From: Winogradskyella sediminis
Lineage (GTDB): Bacteria; Bacteroidota; Bacteroidia; Flavobacteriales; Flavobacteriaceae
DNA: 64,000 nt
Direction of reading: 5' to 3'
Assembly (NCBI RefSeq): GCF_003387355.1
Contig: NZ_QUNH01000001.1
Coordinates: forward strand, 258,023-322,022
Of the stretch, positions 24,838 through 34,335 are shown in pieces (the first letter of the stretch is position 1; every line of letters begins with the position of its first letter). The notes beneath the pieces were generated by a model, which saw only the letters and a program-made list of their open reading frames with translations, did no database searches and was not told where the DNA came from. Position numbers and translations under genes: made by a program.

Positions 24838-25278
24838 ATGGAAACATTAAAGGACTTCCTCCTTAATAAAGGCTATTCAAAAGTGAAGTTAAAACTCACT
24901 AAAACCAATCATTTTGAAATAAAAGCTAGTGTTAATGGTGTAAAAGGACGCTTTATCCTAGACACAGGAGCATCGAGTAGTTGTGTTGGCTTTGAAGCTA
25001 TTGAACGTTTTAAACTTAAAGTAAAAGACTCTGAAATTAAAGCGGTTGGCGCAGGTGCCTCTGACATGTTGACGCAAATCTCATCATCTAATGCCATAAA
25101 AGTAGGAAAATGGAAAAAAAACCGAGTCGCTCTCATTCTTTTTAATTTATCCCATGTCAATAATGGTTTAATGAATCATAATGCCGACCCTGTAGATGGT
25201 ATTATTGGAGCAGACATCTTAAAAAAGGGTAAAGGGATTATAGACTATGAGAAAAAATACTTGTATTTAAAGTTGTAG
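24838..25278 (+). CDS. Retropepsin-like aspartic protease domain protein
   Basis: 146 aa from the ATG at 24838; an in-frame TTG at 24811 is a weaker start. The core has the retroviral-type active site FILDTGASSSCVG (D42) and a C-terminal flap-like strand GIIGADILKKG, the single-domain architecture of clan AA proteases that act as homodimers. No signal peptide, so it is probably cytoplasmic. Substrates are unknown. It precedes the response regulator gene by 80 bases on the same strand. Confidence 0.78.
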   Translation: METLKDFLLNKGYSKVKLKLTKTNHFEIKASVNGVKGRFILDTGASSSCVGFEAIERFKLKVKDSEIKAVGAGASDMLTQISSSNAIKVGKWKKNRVALILFNLSHVNNGLMNHNADPVDGIIGADILKKGKGIIDYEKKYLYLKL

Positions 25279-25358
25279 AATCTTTTTAATTGTAAATAGC
25301 ATGGAGAAGTTTTTTTTACTAAAGTTTCTTATTACCTTTAAATAATTAATAGCAAAAA

Positions 25359-25982
25359 ATGAATCCTACTATCATTATAGCAGATGACCATCCTCTGGTC
25401 CTCAAAGGTCTGCATGATTTTTTAATAGAAAAAGAATATAACGTATTAGCAAGTGCAAAAAATGGTAAAGAAGCTTTAACTCTGATTAAAGCACATACTC
25501 CAGACATTGCCATTTTAGATATTAAAATGCCGTTTTACTCTGGTTTAGAAATTGCCGAGAAATGTAAAAAGGATAAGCTTCCGACTAAAATTGTACTTAT
25601 TACTTTTGAGAAAGATGAAAAAATATACCGCGAAGCAAAAGCTTTAGACATTTACGGTTATGTTCTAAAAGAATTTGCACTGGTAGAAATTGAAAACTGC
25701 ATCTCATCTGTAGTAAAAAACAACTCTTATTTTAGTCCAGAACTATTAAAGTTTTTAGAACTAAATGAGTTGCCTGAAAATTTTGAGTTACTTACCAAAC
25801 ACGAAAAAGGTATCGTAAAATTAATTTCTGAAAACAAAACTGGTGTTGAAATTGCCGATATACTTTTAATTTCTCCGAGAACCGTTGAAAAACATAAAAG
25901 TAATATTATAAAAAAGCTAAAATTAGAGCGCAAACAAAACAGTTTACTCATCTGGGCAAAGGAAAATTCACATCATTTATGA
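25359..25982 (+). CDS. NarL/FixJ (LuxR-HTH) response regulator
   Basis: 207 aa. Receiver domain about 1-120: acidic pocket D9/D10, phosphoacceptor D54 (AILDIKMPF) and conserved Lys in YVLKEF (about 105). C-terminal LuxR-type HTH about 147-190 (LTKHEKGIVKLISEN..GVEIADILLISPRTVEKHKS). No histidine kinase gene is in the window, so the partner is elsewhere. Directly downstream lie two small transcription units whose promoters share a near-perfect 16-bp palindrome centred about 43 bases before the predicted starts, where a NarL-type activator would bind. Confidence 0.92.
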   Translation: MNPTIIIADDHPLVLKGLHDFLIEKEYNVLASAKNGKEALTLIKAHTPDIAILDIKMPFYSGLEIAEKCKKDKLPTKIVLITFEKDEKIYREAKALDIYGYVLKEFALVEIENCISSVVKNNSYFSPELLKFLELNELPENFELLTKHEKGIVKLISENKTGVEIADILLISPRTVEKHKSNIIKKLKLERKQNSLLIWAKENSHHL

Positions 25983-26007
25983 TCCTATTTTAAAAAAAGT
26001 CACAAAC

Positions 26008-26023
26008 TACGTAAAGTTACGTA
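26008..26023. promoter_or_regulatory. Perfect 16-bp palindrome, operator 1
   Basis: TACGTAAAGTTACGTA consists of half-sites TACGTAA and TTACGTA around AG. It begins 26 bases after the response regulator stop and exactly 42 bases before the promoter block CTTTACA at 26050. A second copy with the same spacing occurs at 26200. NarL-family regulators often bind such 7-2-7 inverted repeats. Confidence 0.65.
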
Positions 26024-26057
26024 TAGTATCATATTATTTTTTTTATGACCTTTACAC

Positions 26058-26181
26058 CATGTTACAAATGTAGGGGTTGTAACATACAATTTGCTATTAG
26101 TTAATTCTAAAACATCATAGAATTGATTAATTCTTAGGGATTATTATGGCCTTGAACTTATGTTCAGGGCCTTTTTTTTTT
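26058..26181 (+). ncRNA. Candidate structured small RNA (about 120 nt)
   Basis: From the predicted start near 26058 to the T tract at 26172-26181. Stem 1: ATGTTACAA/TTGTAACAT (26059-26067/26077-26085, 9 bp perfect). Stem 2: AATTCTA/TAGAATT (26103-26109/26118-26124), which competes with AGAATT/AATTCT (26119-26124/26129-26134). A strong terminator hairpin closes the transcript (26148-26171). The only ATG frames are 4 codons or fewer, so it is non-coding. Its promoter carries operator 1 next to the response regulator. Confidence 0.6.
26148..26181 (+). terminator. Terminator of the candidate small RNA
   Basis: GGCCTTGAAC/GTTCAGGGCC stem (one G.U pair), loop TTAT, followed by ten T's. Confidence 0.85.
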
Positions 26182-26199
26182 ACAAAAAAGACAAAAAAA

Positions 26200-26215
26200 T
26201 ACGTAAAGTCACGTA
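26200..26215. promoter_or_regulatory. 16-bp palindrome, operator 2
   Basis: TACGTAAAGTCACGTA differs from operator 1 at one base. It again stands exactly 42 bases before a CTTTACA block (26242-26248), upstream of the 38-aa peptide gene. Confidence 0.65.
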
Positions 26216-26334
26216 TTGTATTGTGTTATAATTAATTGCAACTTTACATCAGCTATTAATTCAAACTTCAAATTATAATCCTATAAGCTCGAAATTAAAA
26301 TATAATTCAGAGTTTATAATAACACAATAAGTCC

Positions 26335-26451
26335 ATGGAAACAATGAAAAAAGAATCGAGTACAAAAAGCGATAAGATCTTTGTAATCTTATTAATTGTT
26401 AGTTCAGTAATTGTTATTTCAGCAAATATCGCTGTTAACTTCTTTAATTAA
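26335..26451 (+). CDS. 38-aa single-span membrane peptide
   Basis: ATG to TAA, 38 residues: a charged N-terminus (METMKKESSTKSDK) and one hydrophobic helix (IFVILLIVSSVIVISANIAV). The second ATG (codon 4) is an alternative start. Transcription is predicted from the operator-2 promoter (about 26250) to the terminator at 26494-26520. No family recognised. The shared operator with the small RNA suggests both answer to the neighbouring response regulator. Confidence 0.55.
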   Translation: METMKKESSTKSDKIFVILLIVSSVIVISANIAVNFFN

Positions 26452-26493
26452 TTTTAGTTAGTTAAGCACTCTTGTTAGTTAGGAGTAAAAAAA

Positions 26494-26520
26494 AAGCGCA
26501 ACTCTTCTGGAGTTGCGCTT
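26494..26520. terminator. Bidirectional terminator between the 38-aa gene and odhB
   Basis: AAGCGCAACTC/GAGTTGCGCTT, 11-bp perfect stem with a 5-base loop, with an A run on the left (terminates odhB on the minus strand) and T-rich sequence on the right. Confidence 0.8.
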
Positions 26521-26546
26521 TCTCATTTTTATATGTTAGATAAGAT

Positions 26547-27761
26547 TTACAGCTCTAAAGCCTTCTTAACATTATTATCCATTAATAACTCTTCCGGGTT
26601 TTCTAGTGCTTCTTTTACAGCAACTAGGAATCCAACAGATTCTTTACCATCAATAATGCGGTGGTCATAAGACAATGCCACATACATCATTGGGTGAATT
26701 TCAACATTACCATTTACGGCTATAGGTCTTTCGATTATGTTATGCATTCCTAAAATTCCACTTTGTGGAGGATTAATAATTGGTGTAGATAACATACTAC
26801 CAAATACTCCACCATTGGTAATGGTAAATGTACCACCTGTCATTTCATCTACCGTAATTTGTCCATCTCTAGCTCTAAGAGCTAAACGTTTTACTTCTGA
26901 CTCTATACCTCTAAATGATAAATTTTCTGCATTTCTAATTACAGGTACCATTAAACCTTTCGGACCTGAAACGGCAATACTAATATCTACAAAATCGTAA
27001 GACAACATTTCCTTTCCATCAATCATAGAATTAACGGCAGGATACATTTGTAGTGCTCTAACTACAGCTAAAGAAAAGAAGCTCATAAACCCAAGGCTTA
27101 CACCGTGTTTTGCTTTAAAGTCTTCTTTATACTGCTTACGCAACTCAAAAATTGGTGTCATATTAACCTCATTAAATGTGGTTAACATTGCTGTTGTATT
27201 TTTTGCTTCAACCAAACGCTCGGCAACTTTACGACGGAGCATTGACATTTTACTACGCGTTGTTCCTCTATTTCCACCTGTAGGAGTTCCCATAGATGGT
27301 ACAGCTTTTACAGCATCGTCTTTAGTAATTCTGCCATCTTTTCCTGTTCCAGAAACCGCACTGGCATCAATTCCTTTTTCAGCTAATACTTTCTTTGCGG
27401 CAGGACTTGCAGTTCCTGTTGCATACGTTTGAGCATTAGAAGTGGCAGGTTGAGTTTCTACTTTTGCAGGAGACTCTTCCTTCTTTTCTTCTTTTGCTGG
27501 AGCGTCACTACCTTCTGGTTTGGCCGCACCAGTATCTATTAAACAAACAATTGCACCAACTTCAACAGCATCACCTTCCTCGGCTTTTAGTGTAATTGTT
27601 CCACTAGCTTCTGCTGGCAACTCTAAGGTTGCTTTATCACTATCTACTTCAGCTATTGCTTGGTCTTTTTCTACATAGTCACCATCTTGCACTAACCATT
27701 CTGCAATTTCTACCTCAGTAATTGATTCGCCTGGTGAAGGCACTTTCATTTCTAAAATCAT
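26547..27761 (-). CDS. odhB: Dihydrolipoyllysine succinyltransferase (E2 of 2-oxoglutarate dehydrogenase)
   Basis: 404 aa. N-terminal lipoyl domain with the lipoylated Lys43 in [10 protein letters not shown]; a Pro/Ala/Glu-rich hinge; the peripheral E3/E1-binding domain ([23 protein letters not shown]); and the C-terminal acyltransferase domain with catalytic [12 protein letters not shown]. It transfers succinyl groups to CoA in the TCA cycle. It is 47 bases downstream of odhA in the same operon, and a bidirectional terminator follows it. Confidence 0.96.
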   Translation of the reverse strand: MILEMKVPSPGESITEVEIAEWLVQDGDYVEKDQAIAEVDSDKATLELPAEASGTITLKAEEGDAVEVGAIVCLIDTGAAKPEGSDAPAKEEKKEESPAKVETQPATSNAQTYATGTASPAAKKVLAEKGIDASAVSGTGKDGRITKDDAVKAVPSMGTPTGGNRGTTRSKMSMLRRKVAERLVEAKNTTAMLTTFNEVNMTPIFELRKQYKEDFKAKHGVSLGFMSFFSLAVVRALQMYPAVNSMIDGKEMLSYDFVDISIAVSGPKGLMVPVIRNAENLSFRGIESEVKRLALRARDGQITVDEMTGGTFTITNGGVFGSMLSTPIINPPQSGILGMHNIIERPIAVNGNVEIHPMMYVALSYDHRIIDGKESVGFLVAVKEALENPEELLMDNNVKKALEL

Positions 27762-27808
27762 GCTTTATTGTTTTATTTAAGCTCTAATTTGCGTTGTGTT
27801 TATTCTAT

Positions 27809-30565
27809 TTATCTTTGGTTGTTTTTGGCTTTATCAAAAACGTAATCTATAACTTCTTTGTGTCTAATCTTAGAACGCACTGAACTTCCTGCTGCTGGAG
27901 CTCCATAAGGTCTTCTACTAGCCACTCTAAATTGTTTTGCTTCATCAAAGTTCATTAGCATATGGCCATAAGCTCCCATATTTCTTGGTTCTTCTTGAGC
28001 CCAAACAATGTCCTCTGCATGTTTATATTTATCCAATACAGCTCTCATATCTTTAGAAGGTAAAGGGAATAATTGTTCTATTCTAACTAAAGCAACATCA
28101 TCTCTTTCTAATAGTTCTCGTTCTTCTAATAAATCGTAATAAAATTTACCTGTAACAAAAACTAACGTTTTTATCTTTTCTACTTGTACCGTAGCATCAT
28201 CTATTAACATCTGGAAACTTCCGTTTACAAATTCATCTACTGTAGAAATTACTTTTGGATGGCGTAATAAACTTTTTGGAGTAAATACAATTAATGGTTT
28301 TCTGTAGTCTGCTTTTACTTGTCTACGTAATAAATGGAACATATTCGCAGGTGTTGTACAATCGGCAACAAACATATTATCCTTAGCACAGAGTTGTAAA
28401 TAGCGCTCCATACGGCCAGATGAATGTTCTGCTCCTTGACCTTCATAACCATGAGGTAATAACATCACTAAGCCATTCTGTAGTTTCCACTTATCTTCTG
28501 CAGCAGAGATATATTGGTCTAACATTATTTGAGCTCCATTACTAAAGTCACCAAACTGTGCTTCCCAAATTGTCAATGTTTCAGGACTCGCCATGGCATA
28601 ACCATAATCGAAACCAACCACACCATACTCAGATAACAGAGAGTTATATATATAAAACTTACCTTGGTCGTCACTTAGTTTGTTATGTAATATAATTTCT
28701 TCCTCACTATCTTCTACTTTAACTACTGCATGACGATGTGAAAAAGTACCACGTTCTACATCTTGTCCAGACATACGCACGTCATTTCCGTCTAACAAGA
28801 TAGAACCATAAGCTAAATGTTCTGCCATTGCCCAGTCCAATCGATCTTCTTCAAACATCGTTTTTCTTGACTCTATTAAGCGTTGTATTTTTCTTATAAA
28901 TTTTTTGTCTTCTGGTAAACTAGAGATGGTTTCCGCAATTTTTTTAAGCCCTTCTCTAGAGTATGATGTATCCACTGGCTGCATCATTTTATCCTCTTGA
29001 GCTGTTGTAAAATTGGTCCACTCATTTTGCATGAATGGTGTAATCTCAGTTTTCTTTATTTTTCGAGAATCTTCAAGCTTTTCTTCAAGCTTATCTTTGT
29101 ACTCTTTCTCTATTTCAGTTACAAAATCACTATTAATAACACCTTCAGCGATTAAACGTTCGGCGTAAATATCTCTCGGATTTTTATGCTTTGCAATTGC
29201 TTTATATAATAAAGGCTGAGTAAACTTAGGCTCATCCCCTTCATTATGTCCATATTTTCTATAACCTAACATATCAATAAACACATCGCGCTTAAACTTC
29301 ATTCTAAAATGAAGCGCAAATAATGTGGCATGTACAACGGCTTCAGCGTCATCTGCATTAACATGCAGCACTGGTGAAAGTGTCACTTTACCAACGTCTG
29401 TACAATACGTACTAGAACGTGCGTCTAAATAATTGGTAGTAAACCCGATTTGGTTATTAACTACAATATGAATGGTTCCGTTGGTTTTATAACCATCTAA
29501 TTTGGCCATCTGTATCAACTCGTACACCAAACCTTGACCTGCAATAGCAGCATCTCCATGTACAATAATTGGTAATACTTGCGATGGATTATCAGGATAT
29601 TTATCGTCTTGTTTTGCTCTAACTATACCTTCTACAACAGCACCAACTGTTTCTAAATGCGAAGGGTTTGGAGCTATATTTAGGTTAATTCTTTTACCTG
29701 CATCACTCACACGATCGCTCGTCCATCCTAAATGGTATTTTACATCACCATCAAAAACCTCTTGCTCGTAATCTTTACCATCAAATTCGCTAAAAATATC
29801 TTTTGCAGATTTTCCAAAGATATTTGTTAAAGTACTTAAACGGCCACGGTGTGCCATACCCATAACAAACTCTTTTACATCGTAACCCGATGCATGTTCA
29901 ATTAATGCATCTAAAGCCGGAATTAAAGCTTCACCTCCTTCTAAAGAAAATCGTTTCTGACCTACATATTTAGTATGCAAGAAATTCTCGAATGATACGG
30001 CTTCGTTGAGTTTTCTTAAAATTGTCTTCTTCTGATCTGGTGAAAACTGCGGATGATTATCATTGACATTCAGCTTCTGCTGAATCCACTTAATTTCTTC
30101 AGGTTTTCTGATATACATATACTCTACACCAATAGATTCGCAATATACGCGTTCTAAATGATCTATAATAGTTTGCAAAGTTGCCGACCCTAAACCTAGT
30201 ACTTCTCCGGCAGAGAATACGGTTTGTAAATCATTTTTTGATAAACCAAAGTTTTCAACTTCTAAGGTTGGTGCGTATTTACGTCTTGCTCGTACAGGGT
30301 TTGTTTTTGTAAACAAATGCCCTCTACTTCTATAACCATCAATAAGTTTTAGAACTTGAAATTCTTTTTGAACCTGTTCTGGGATTTGGGTAGAAACACC
30401 CTCTATAATTTCACCATCTAATCCAAAAGTTTCGGATCCGAAGTCGTAGCCTTGGAAAAAGGCACGCCAACTTGGCTCTACAGAATCTGGGTTTTTTAAA
30501 TATTGGTCGTATAAATCAGCAAAATATGCCGTATGTGCCGCGTTGAGAAAGGAATATTTATCCAT
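27809..30565 (-). CDS. odhA: 2-oxoglutarate dehydrogenase E1 component
   Basis: 918 aa, full length. Thiamine-diphosphate-dependent decarboxylation of 2-oxoglutarate. The N-terminus (AYFADLYDQYLKNPDSVEPS) is the E2-binding segment; ThDP/Mg motifs include HGDAAIAGQGLVYE and VVNNQIGFTT; the substrate His region is EFVMGMAHRGRLSTL; the C-terminal part has EAQFGDFSNGAQ and LPHGYEGQGAEHSSGRMERY. First gene of odhA-odhB. Minus-strand -7 element at 30605-30612. Confidence 0.97.
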   Translation of the reverse strand: MDKYSFLNAAHTAYFADLYDQYLKNPDSVEPSWRAFFQGYDFGSETFGLDGEIIEGVSTQIPEQVQKEFQVLKLIDGYRSRGHLFTKTNPVRARRKYAPTLEVENFGLSKNDLQTVFSAGEVLGLGSATLQTIIDHLERVYCESIGVEYMYIRKPEEIKWIQQKLNVNDNHPQFSPDQKKTILRKLNEAVSFENFLHTKYVGQKRFSLEGGEALIPALDALIEHASGYDVKEFVMGMAHRGRLSTLTNIFGKSAKDIFSEFDGKDYEQEVFDGDVKYHLGWTSDRVSDAGKRINLNIAPNPSHLETVGAVVEGIVRAKQDDKYPDNPSQVLPIIVHGDAAIAGQGLVYELIQMAKLDGYKTNGTIHIVVNNQIGFTTNYLDARSSTYCTDVGKVTLSPVLHVNADDAEAVVHATLFALHFRMKFKRDVFIDMLGYRKYGHNEGDEPKFTQPLLYKAIAKHKNPRDIYAERLIAEGVINSDFVTEIEKEYKDKLEEKLEDSRKIKKTEITPFMQNEWTNFTTAQEDKMMQPVDTSYSREGLKKIAETISSLPEDKKFIRKIQRLIESRKTMFEEDRLDWAMAEHLAYGSILLDGNDVRMSGQDVERGTFSHRHAVVKVEDSEEEIILHNKLSDDQGKFYIYNSLLSEYGVVGFDYGYAMASPETLTIWEAQFGDFSNGAQIMLDQYISAAEDKWKLQNGLVMLLPHGYEGQGAEHSSGRMERYLQLCAKDNMFVADCTTPANMFHLLRRQVKADYRKPLIVFTPKSLLRHPKVISTVDEFVNGSFQMLIDDATVQVEKIKTLVFVTGKFYYDLLEERELLERDDVALVRIEQLFPLPSKDMRAVLDKYKHAEDIVWAQEEPRNMGAYGHMLMNFDEAKQFRVASRRPYGAPAAGSSVRSKIRHKEVIDYVFDKAKNNQR

Positions 30566-30604
30566 TTTACTTTTTGAGACGTTGTCGTTTCAACATAATT
30601 TAGT

Positions 30605-30612
30605 CAAAAATA
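30605..30612 (-). promoter_or_regulatory. -7 element TATTTTTG for odhA-odhB
   Basis: Full TAnnTTTG match on the minus strand, 39 bases before the odhA ATG. Confidence 0.55.
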
Positions 30613-30679
30613 CAACTTTTGGCAAATATAGATAAGGATTTATTATATTTATAACATATTGAATAGAACTAATAATGCT

Positions 30680-31225
30680 ATGACAAATTTGAAGTATTTT
30701 ATAACCTATAAAATAATACTATGCACAACTTTAATGTATTTTTTTACATTATTTGCATTTGCACAATCTCCAACCTCATCTAAGACTAATTTTTGGAATT
30801 CTGTAGAATACGGAGGAGGCATAGGTTTAAATTTTGGTGATGGGTTTTTCAATGGCTCATTGACACCCAATGCCGTATATAGGTTTAATCCTTATATCGC
30901 TTCAGGAATTGGACTAAACTTTTCTTATAGCAGCCAAAAAGACGTATATAAATCCACCGTTTTAGGAGGAAGTATTATCGGACTATTTAATCCATACAGA
31001 GAAATACAAATCTCAACAGAATTTGAACAGTTACACGTTAGCCGAACATTTGACGATAGATTTATCACTAATCTTGAAGAAGATTATTGGTATCCGGCAT
31101 TATTTTTAGGCGCAGGTTACTCTAATAACAATGTAACTATTGGAATTAGATATGATGTATTATACGACAAAGATAAAAGCATCTATTCTGAAGCTTGGAT
31201 GCCATTTGTACGTTTTAGGTTTTAA
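30680..31225 (+). CDS. Predicted outer membrane beta-barrel protein
   Basis: 181 aa from the ATG at 30680 (a TTG at 30659 is in frame). An N-terminal hydrophobic signal ends near FAFAQ, followed by alternating strands (SVEYGGGIGLNFGDG, YIASGIGLNFSYSS, LFLGAGYSNNNVTIGIRYDV) and a last strand WMPFVRFRF ending in Phe, as expected of a small barrel. It is divergent from odhA. Homologues may carry enzyme-type names borrowed from that neighbour; nothing here suggests enzymatic function. Confidence 0.65.
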   Translation: MTNLKYFITYKIILCTTLMYFFTLFAFAQSPTSSKTNFWNSVEYGGGIGLNFGDGFFNGSLTPNAVYRFNPYIASGIGLNFSYSSQKDVYKSTVLGGSIIGLFNPYREIQISTEFEQLHVSRTFDDRFITNLEEDYWYPALFLGAGYSNNNVTIGIRYDVLYDKDKSIYSEAWMPFVRFRF

Positions 31226-31298
31226 CTCCTTTAAACCAAGCCACCTCTTCACCTCTTATTAAACAAAACTTCAATCCATTAGCTTCACATCTGATTAA

Positions 31299-31318
31299 TT
31301 AGGACAAAATTATCCTAA
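31299..31318. promoter_or_regulatory. Rrf2-type palindromic operator upstream of nirK
   Basis: TTAGGACAAAATTATCCTAA matches the palindromes before ric (39523) and rrf2 (40032). Centre about 62 bases upstream of the predicted nirK start. Proposed binding site for the Rrf2/NsrR-like regulator in this cluster. Confidence 0.5.
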
Positions 31319-31337
31319 ATATGATATTTGTCATATT
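31318..31337. promoter_or_regulatory. CRP/FNR-type site upstream of nirK
   Basis: AATATGA/TCATATT inverted repeat around TATTTG gives TGA-N6-TCA, the spacing of CRP/FNR-family sites. Its centre is about 42 bases before the predicted transcription start near 31370, a classic activator position. Confidence 0.5.
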
Positions 31338-31356
31338 ATCTCATGATTTATCCGTT

Positions 31357-31364
31357 TATTTTTG
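31357..31364 (+). promoter_or_regulatory. -7 element TATTTTTG for nirK
   Basis: Full TAnnTTTG match, predicted start near 31370, 18 bases before the nirK ATG. Confidence 0.6.
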
Positions 31365-31387
31365 ACTAAATCAAACCACGTAAACCT

Positions 31388-32827
31388 ATGAAAACACTAA
31401 AAACAATTCTTCTTGGCTTAGCTTTAATCTTGTTAAGTTGTGGAGACGAGGAAAAAAAAGAACAGCATACCATAACTTCTGATATTCCTGTGAGTCGAGA
31501 GATGTTAGCAGAGTTAACTGCACCTCCTAATGTACCAACACCTGTTGGAAGACGAAAAGCAAAAAAGCTTATAGTTAATATGGAAATTCTTGAAGAGGAA
31601 GGAGAGTTAACAGATGGAGTAAAGTATGTCTATTGGACCTTCGGTGGTTCTGTGCCTGGCAGTTTTATTAGAACCAGAGTTGGAGATGAAGTTGAATTCA
31701 CGCTATCTAATCACCCAGACAATAAATTACCTCACAATATAGATTTACATGCCGTAACCGGACCAGGAGGTGGTGCAGAATCTTCTTTTGTTGCACCAGG
31801 ACACGAAAAAACATTTTCGTTTAAAACCCTAAACCCAGGTCTATATGTTTACCATTGTGCTACAGCACCTGTAGGTATGCACATTGCCAATGGTATGTAC
31901 GGTCTTATTTTAGTAGAACCAGAGGGTGGCTTACCTCAAGTTGATAAAGAATACTACATAATGCAAGGGGATTTTTACACCAAAGGCAAAAATGGGGAAC
32001 GCGGCTTACAGCCTTTTGACATGCAAAAAGCCGTTGATGAAAATGCCGATTATGTTGTCTTTAACGGAAGTGTAGGAGCGCTTACAGGTGACAAGGCCAT
32101 AACCGCTAAAGTAGGAGAAACGGTTAGACTTTTTGTCGGAAATGGTGGTCCCAACCTCGTCTCTTCTTTTCATGTTATTGGTGAAATTTTTGATAAAGTA
32201 CACGTTGAAGGTGGCGAATTAATTAATGAAAACGTACAAACGACATTGATTCCTGCAGGAGGTGCAGCGATTGTAGAGTTTAGAGTTGATGTTCCTGGGA
32301 CTTTTATTTTAGTAGATCACTCCATTTTTAGAGCGTTTAACAAAGGAGCTTTAGGCATGCTAAAAGTTGAAGGTGAAGAAGAAAAGAAAATCTATTCAGG
32401 TGAAATACGAGAAGGCATCTATCTGCCTGAAGGTCCAGGAATACAAAACATGCCAACTACCGATGAAATTGTAGAATCTGAAATTCCAGCAAAATCTTTT
32501 AAAGAACAAATGAAGTTTGGAAAACAAATTTATATGCAAACCTGTTTTGCTTGTCACCAAGCGGAAGGTCAAGGTATTCCTAATGCCTTTCCTCCATTAG
32601 CAAAATCAGATTATTTAAATGCCGATGTAAATAGAGCAATTGGAGTTGTGGTCAATGGGCTAAGCGGCGAAATTACAGTTAATGGTAACACCTATAATAG
32701 TGTTATGACGAAGCAAATGATTTCGTCAGACGATGTTGCCAACGTATTAACCTACGTCTACAACAGTTGGGGAAATTCTAAAAAAGTAGTGACCAAAAAG
32801 ATGGTTGACGACGTTAAAAAGAAATAA
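31388..32827 (+). CDS. nirK: Copper nitrite reductase fused to a C-terminal cytochrome c domain (lipoprotein)
   Basis: 479 aa. Reduces nitrite to nitric oxide. Lipobox LLSC (C18) predicts membrane anchoring. All copper and catalytic residues are visible: type 1 H116, C157, H165, M170; type 2 H121, H156, H311; catalytic D119 and H262. After two cupredoxin domains (about 60-328) comes a monohaem cytochrome c domain with CFACH (C386, C389, H390) and probable axial M440. This NirK-cyt c fusion provides a built-in electron donor. First gene of nirK-nirV-sco-porin. Confidence 0.95.
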   Translation: MKTLKTILLGLALILLSCGDEEKKEQHTITSDIPVSREMLAELTAPPNVPTPVGRRKAKKLIVNMEILEEEGELTDGVKYVYWTFGGSVPGSFIRTRVGDEVEFTLSNHPDNKLPHNIDLHAVTGPGGGAESSFVAPGHEKTFSFKTLNPGLYVYHCATAPVGMHIANGMYGLILVEPEGGLPQVDKEYYIMQGDFYTKGKNGERGLQPFDMQKAVDENADYVVFNGSVGALTGDKAITAKVGETVRLFVGNGGPNLVSSFHVIGEIFDKVHVEGGELINENVQTTLIPAGGAAIVEFRVDVPGTFILVDHSIFRAFNKGALGMLKVEGEEEKKIYSGEIREGIYLPEGPGIQNMPTTDEIVESEIPAKSFKEQMKFGKQIYMQTCFACHQAEGQGIPNAFPPLAKSDYLNADVNRAIGVVVNGLSGEITVNGNTYNSVMTKQMISSDDVANVLTYVYNSWGNSKKVVTKKMVDDVKKK

Positions 32828-32832
32828 TAATT

Positions 32833-33612
32833 ATGAAAGCTACGGTCTTTAGTTTGTTTACACTATGCTTAATGGTTCAATCCATAATGATTGGACAAAC
32901 TAAAGACATGGTGCTTATAGAAGGTAGTCGTTATATCCCTTTATATGGACGCGACTCTACAGTTGTTGAAGTCAAAGATTTTAAAATGGATATTTACCCT
33001 GTGACCACAGCAGAATACATTCAATTTGTAGAAACACACCCAAAGTGGAGAAAATCTAAAGTGATTTCATTATTTGCTGACAAGAGCTATTTGGCAGATT
33101 GGAAAATGGATTTAAAAATTAGGGATTCTATTTCCGAAAAAAATCCAATAACCTATGTATCATGGTTTGCTGCAAAAGCCTATTGCGAATGCCAAGGTAA
33201 ACGTTTGCCAACAGTAGATGAATGGGAATATGTTGCCATGGCAGATGAAACCACCAAAGATGCCAGAGTGAAGCCTGATTATAATCAGCAAATTTTAGCA
33301 TGGTATGAAGCACCAAGAACAAAGGAAAACAAAGTTGGCCAAACAAAAAAGAATGCTTGGGGAGTATACGATTTACATGGTTTGGTTTGGGAATGGACTT
33401 TAGATTTTAATTCAGTATTAATCACTGGAGAATCACGAAAAGACGTGGACAAAGACAGTAATCTATTCTGTGGAAGTGCAGCAGTTAATGCCACTGACCT
33501 CATGAATTATGCCGCATTTATGCGTTACGCTATAAGAGGAAGCCTTAAAGCGAAATATTCCATGAAAAACTTAGGCTTCCGATGTGTACAAGATTTAAAA
33601 GAACAACGATGA
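32833..33612 (+). CDS. nirV: SUMF1/FGE-like protein associated with nitrite reductase (NirV type)
   Basis: 259 aa with signal peptide. It has the formylglycine-generating-enzyme fold: VLIEGSRYIPLYG, FKMDIYPVTTAEYIQFV, PITYVSWFAAKAYCECQGKR, LPTVDEWEYVA, GVYDLHGLVWEWTLDF and NLGFRC at the C-terminus. A gene of this family next to nirK is called nirV in other denitrifiers; its exact role is not established. It is 5 bases after nirK, and its stop overlaps the sco start (ATGA at 33609-33612). Confidence 0.88.
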   Translation: MKATVFSLFTLCLMVQSIMIGQTKDMVLIEGSRYIPLYGRDSTVVEVKDFKMDIYPVTTAEYIQFVETHPKWRKSKVISLFADKSYLADWKMDLKIRDSISEKNPITYVSWFAAKAYCECQGKRLPTVDEWEYVAMADETTKDARVKPDYNQQILAWYEAPRTKENKVGQTKKNAWGVYDLHGLVWEWTLDFNSVLITGESRKDVDKDSNLFCGSAAVNATDLMNYAAFMRYAIRGSLKAKYSMKNLGFRCVQDLKEQR

Positions 33613-34325
33613 AACATTTAAAAATAATACTATCCACTTTTGTATTACTCGTATCACTTACGGCTTGTAATTCAAATACATCCAAACATACAACTGCAGA
33701 TTTAGCATTTTTTCAGTGTCCTATGCAATGTGAGGGAAACAAAACCTATAGCAAAGAAGGGAGTTGTCCTATTTGCAAAATGGATTTAAAACAATTAGAA
33801 GGCACTTCAAAAACCATAGAAACTGATGACATTTCAGAGGCATCTATTTTCAATCTTACAAGTAAATGGCACACAGAAGAAGGCAACGAAATTTTGCTTA
33901 AAGACCTTAAAGGAAAAACCTTAGTTGTGGTAATGATTTACACTTCTTGTAAAGCAGCTTGTCCAAGATTGGTGGCAGATATGCGAAACATTGAAGCTAA
34001 AATTCCTGCAAAAAACATAAATAATGTGCAGTTTGCTTTGGTTTCTATTGACCCAGAAACAGATACACCACAACGTTTAAAGGCATTTGCCATAGAAAAT
34101 GAAATGGATGGAGCGCAATGGACCTTTTTACAAGGCACAGAAAGTGGAGTGAGAGAATTTGCAAATGTACTTTCTGTAAAATATAAGGAAATTTCTCCTA
34201 TAGATTTTTCGCACTCTAATATTATTAGCGTGTTTAATGCCAAAGGAGAATTACAATACCAACAAGAAGGTTTAGGAGTAGAGAACAAAGACACTATAGA
34301 AACTATTCTGCAACTCTCCCATTAA
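33609..34325 (+). CDS. SCO1/SenC-family copper chaperone with N-terminal heavy-metal-binding domain
   Basis: 238 aa from the ATG at 33609, chosen because it overlaps the nirV stop (ATGA) and gives a lipoprotein signal (LTACNSN). Residues about 30-65 form a Cys-rich metal-binding module (FFQCPMQC..GSCPICKMDL). The Sco domain has the copper-binding CxxxC (TSCKAACPRL) and conserved His (FSHSNIISVF). Sco proteins metallate copper enzymes; here the obvious client is NirK. Confidence 0.92.
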   Translation: MKHLKIILSTFVLLVSLTACNSNTSKHTTADLAFFQCPMQCEGNKTYSKEGSCPICKMDLKQLEGTSKTIETDDISEASIFNLTSKWHTEEGNEILLKDLKGKTLVVVMIYTSCKAACPRLVADMRNIEAKIPAKNINNVQFALVSIDPETDTPQRLKAFAIENEMDGAQWTFLQGTESGVREFANVLSVKYKEISPIDFSHSNIISVFNAKGELQYQQEGLGVENKDTIETILQLSH

Positions 34326-34335
34326 AACGACCAAG

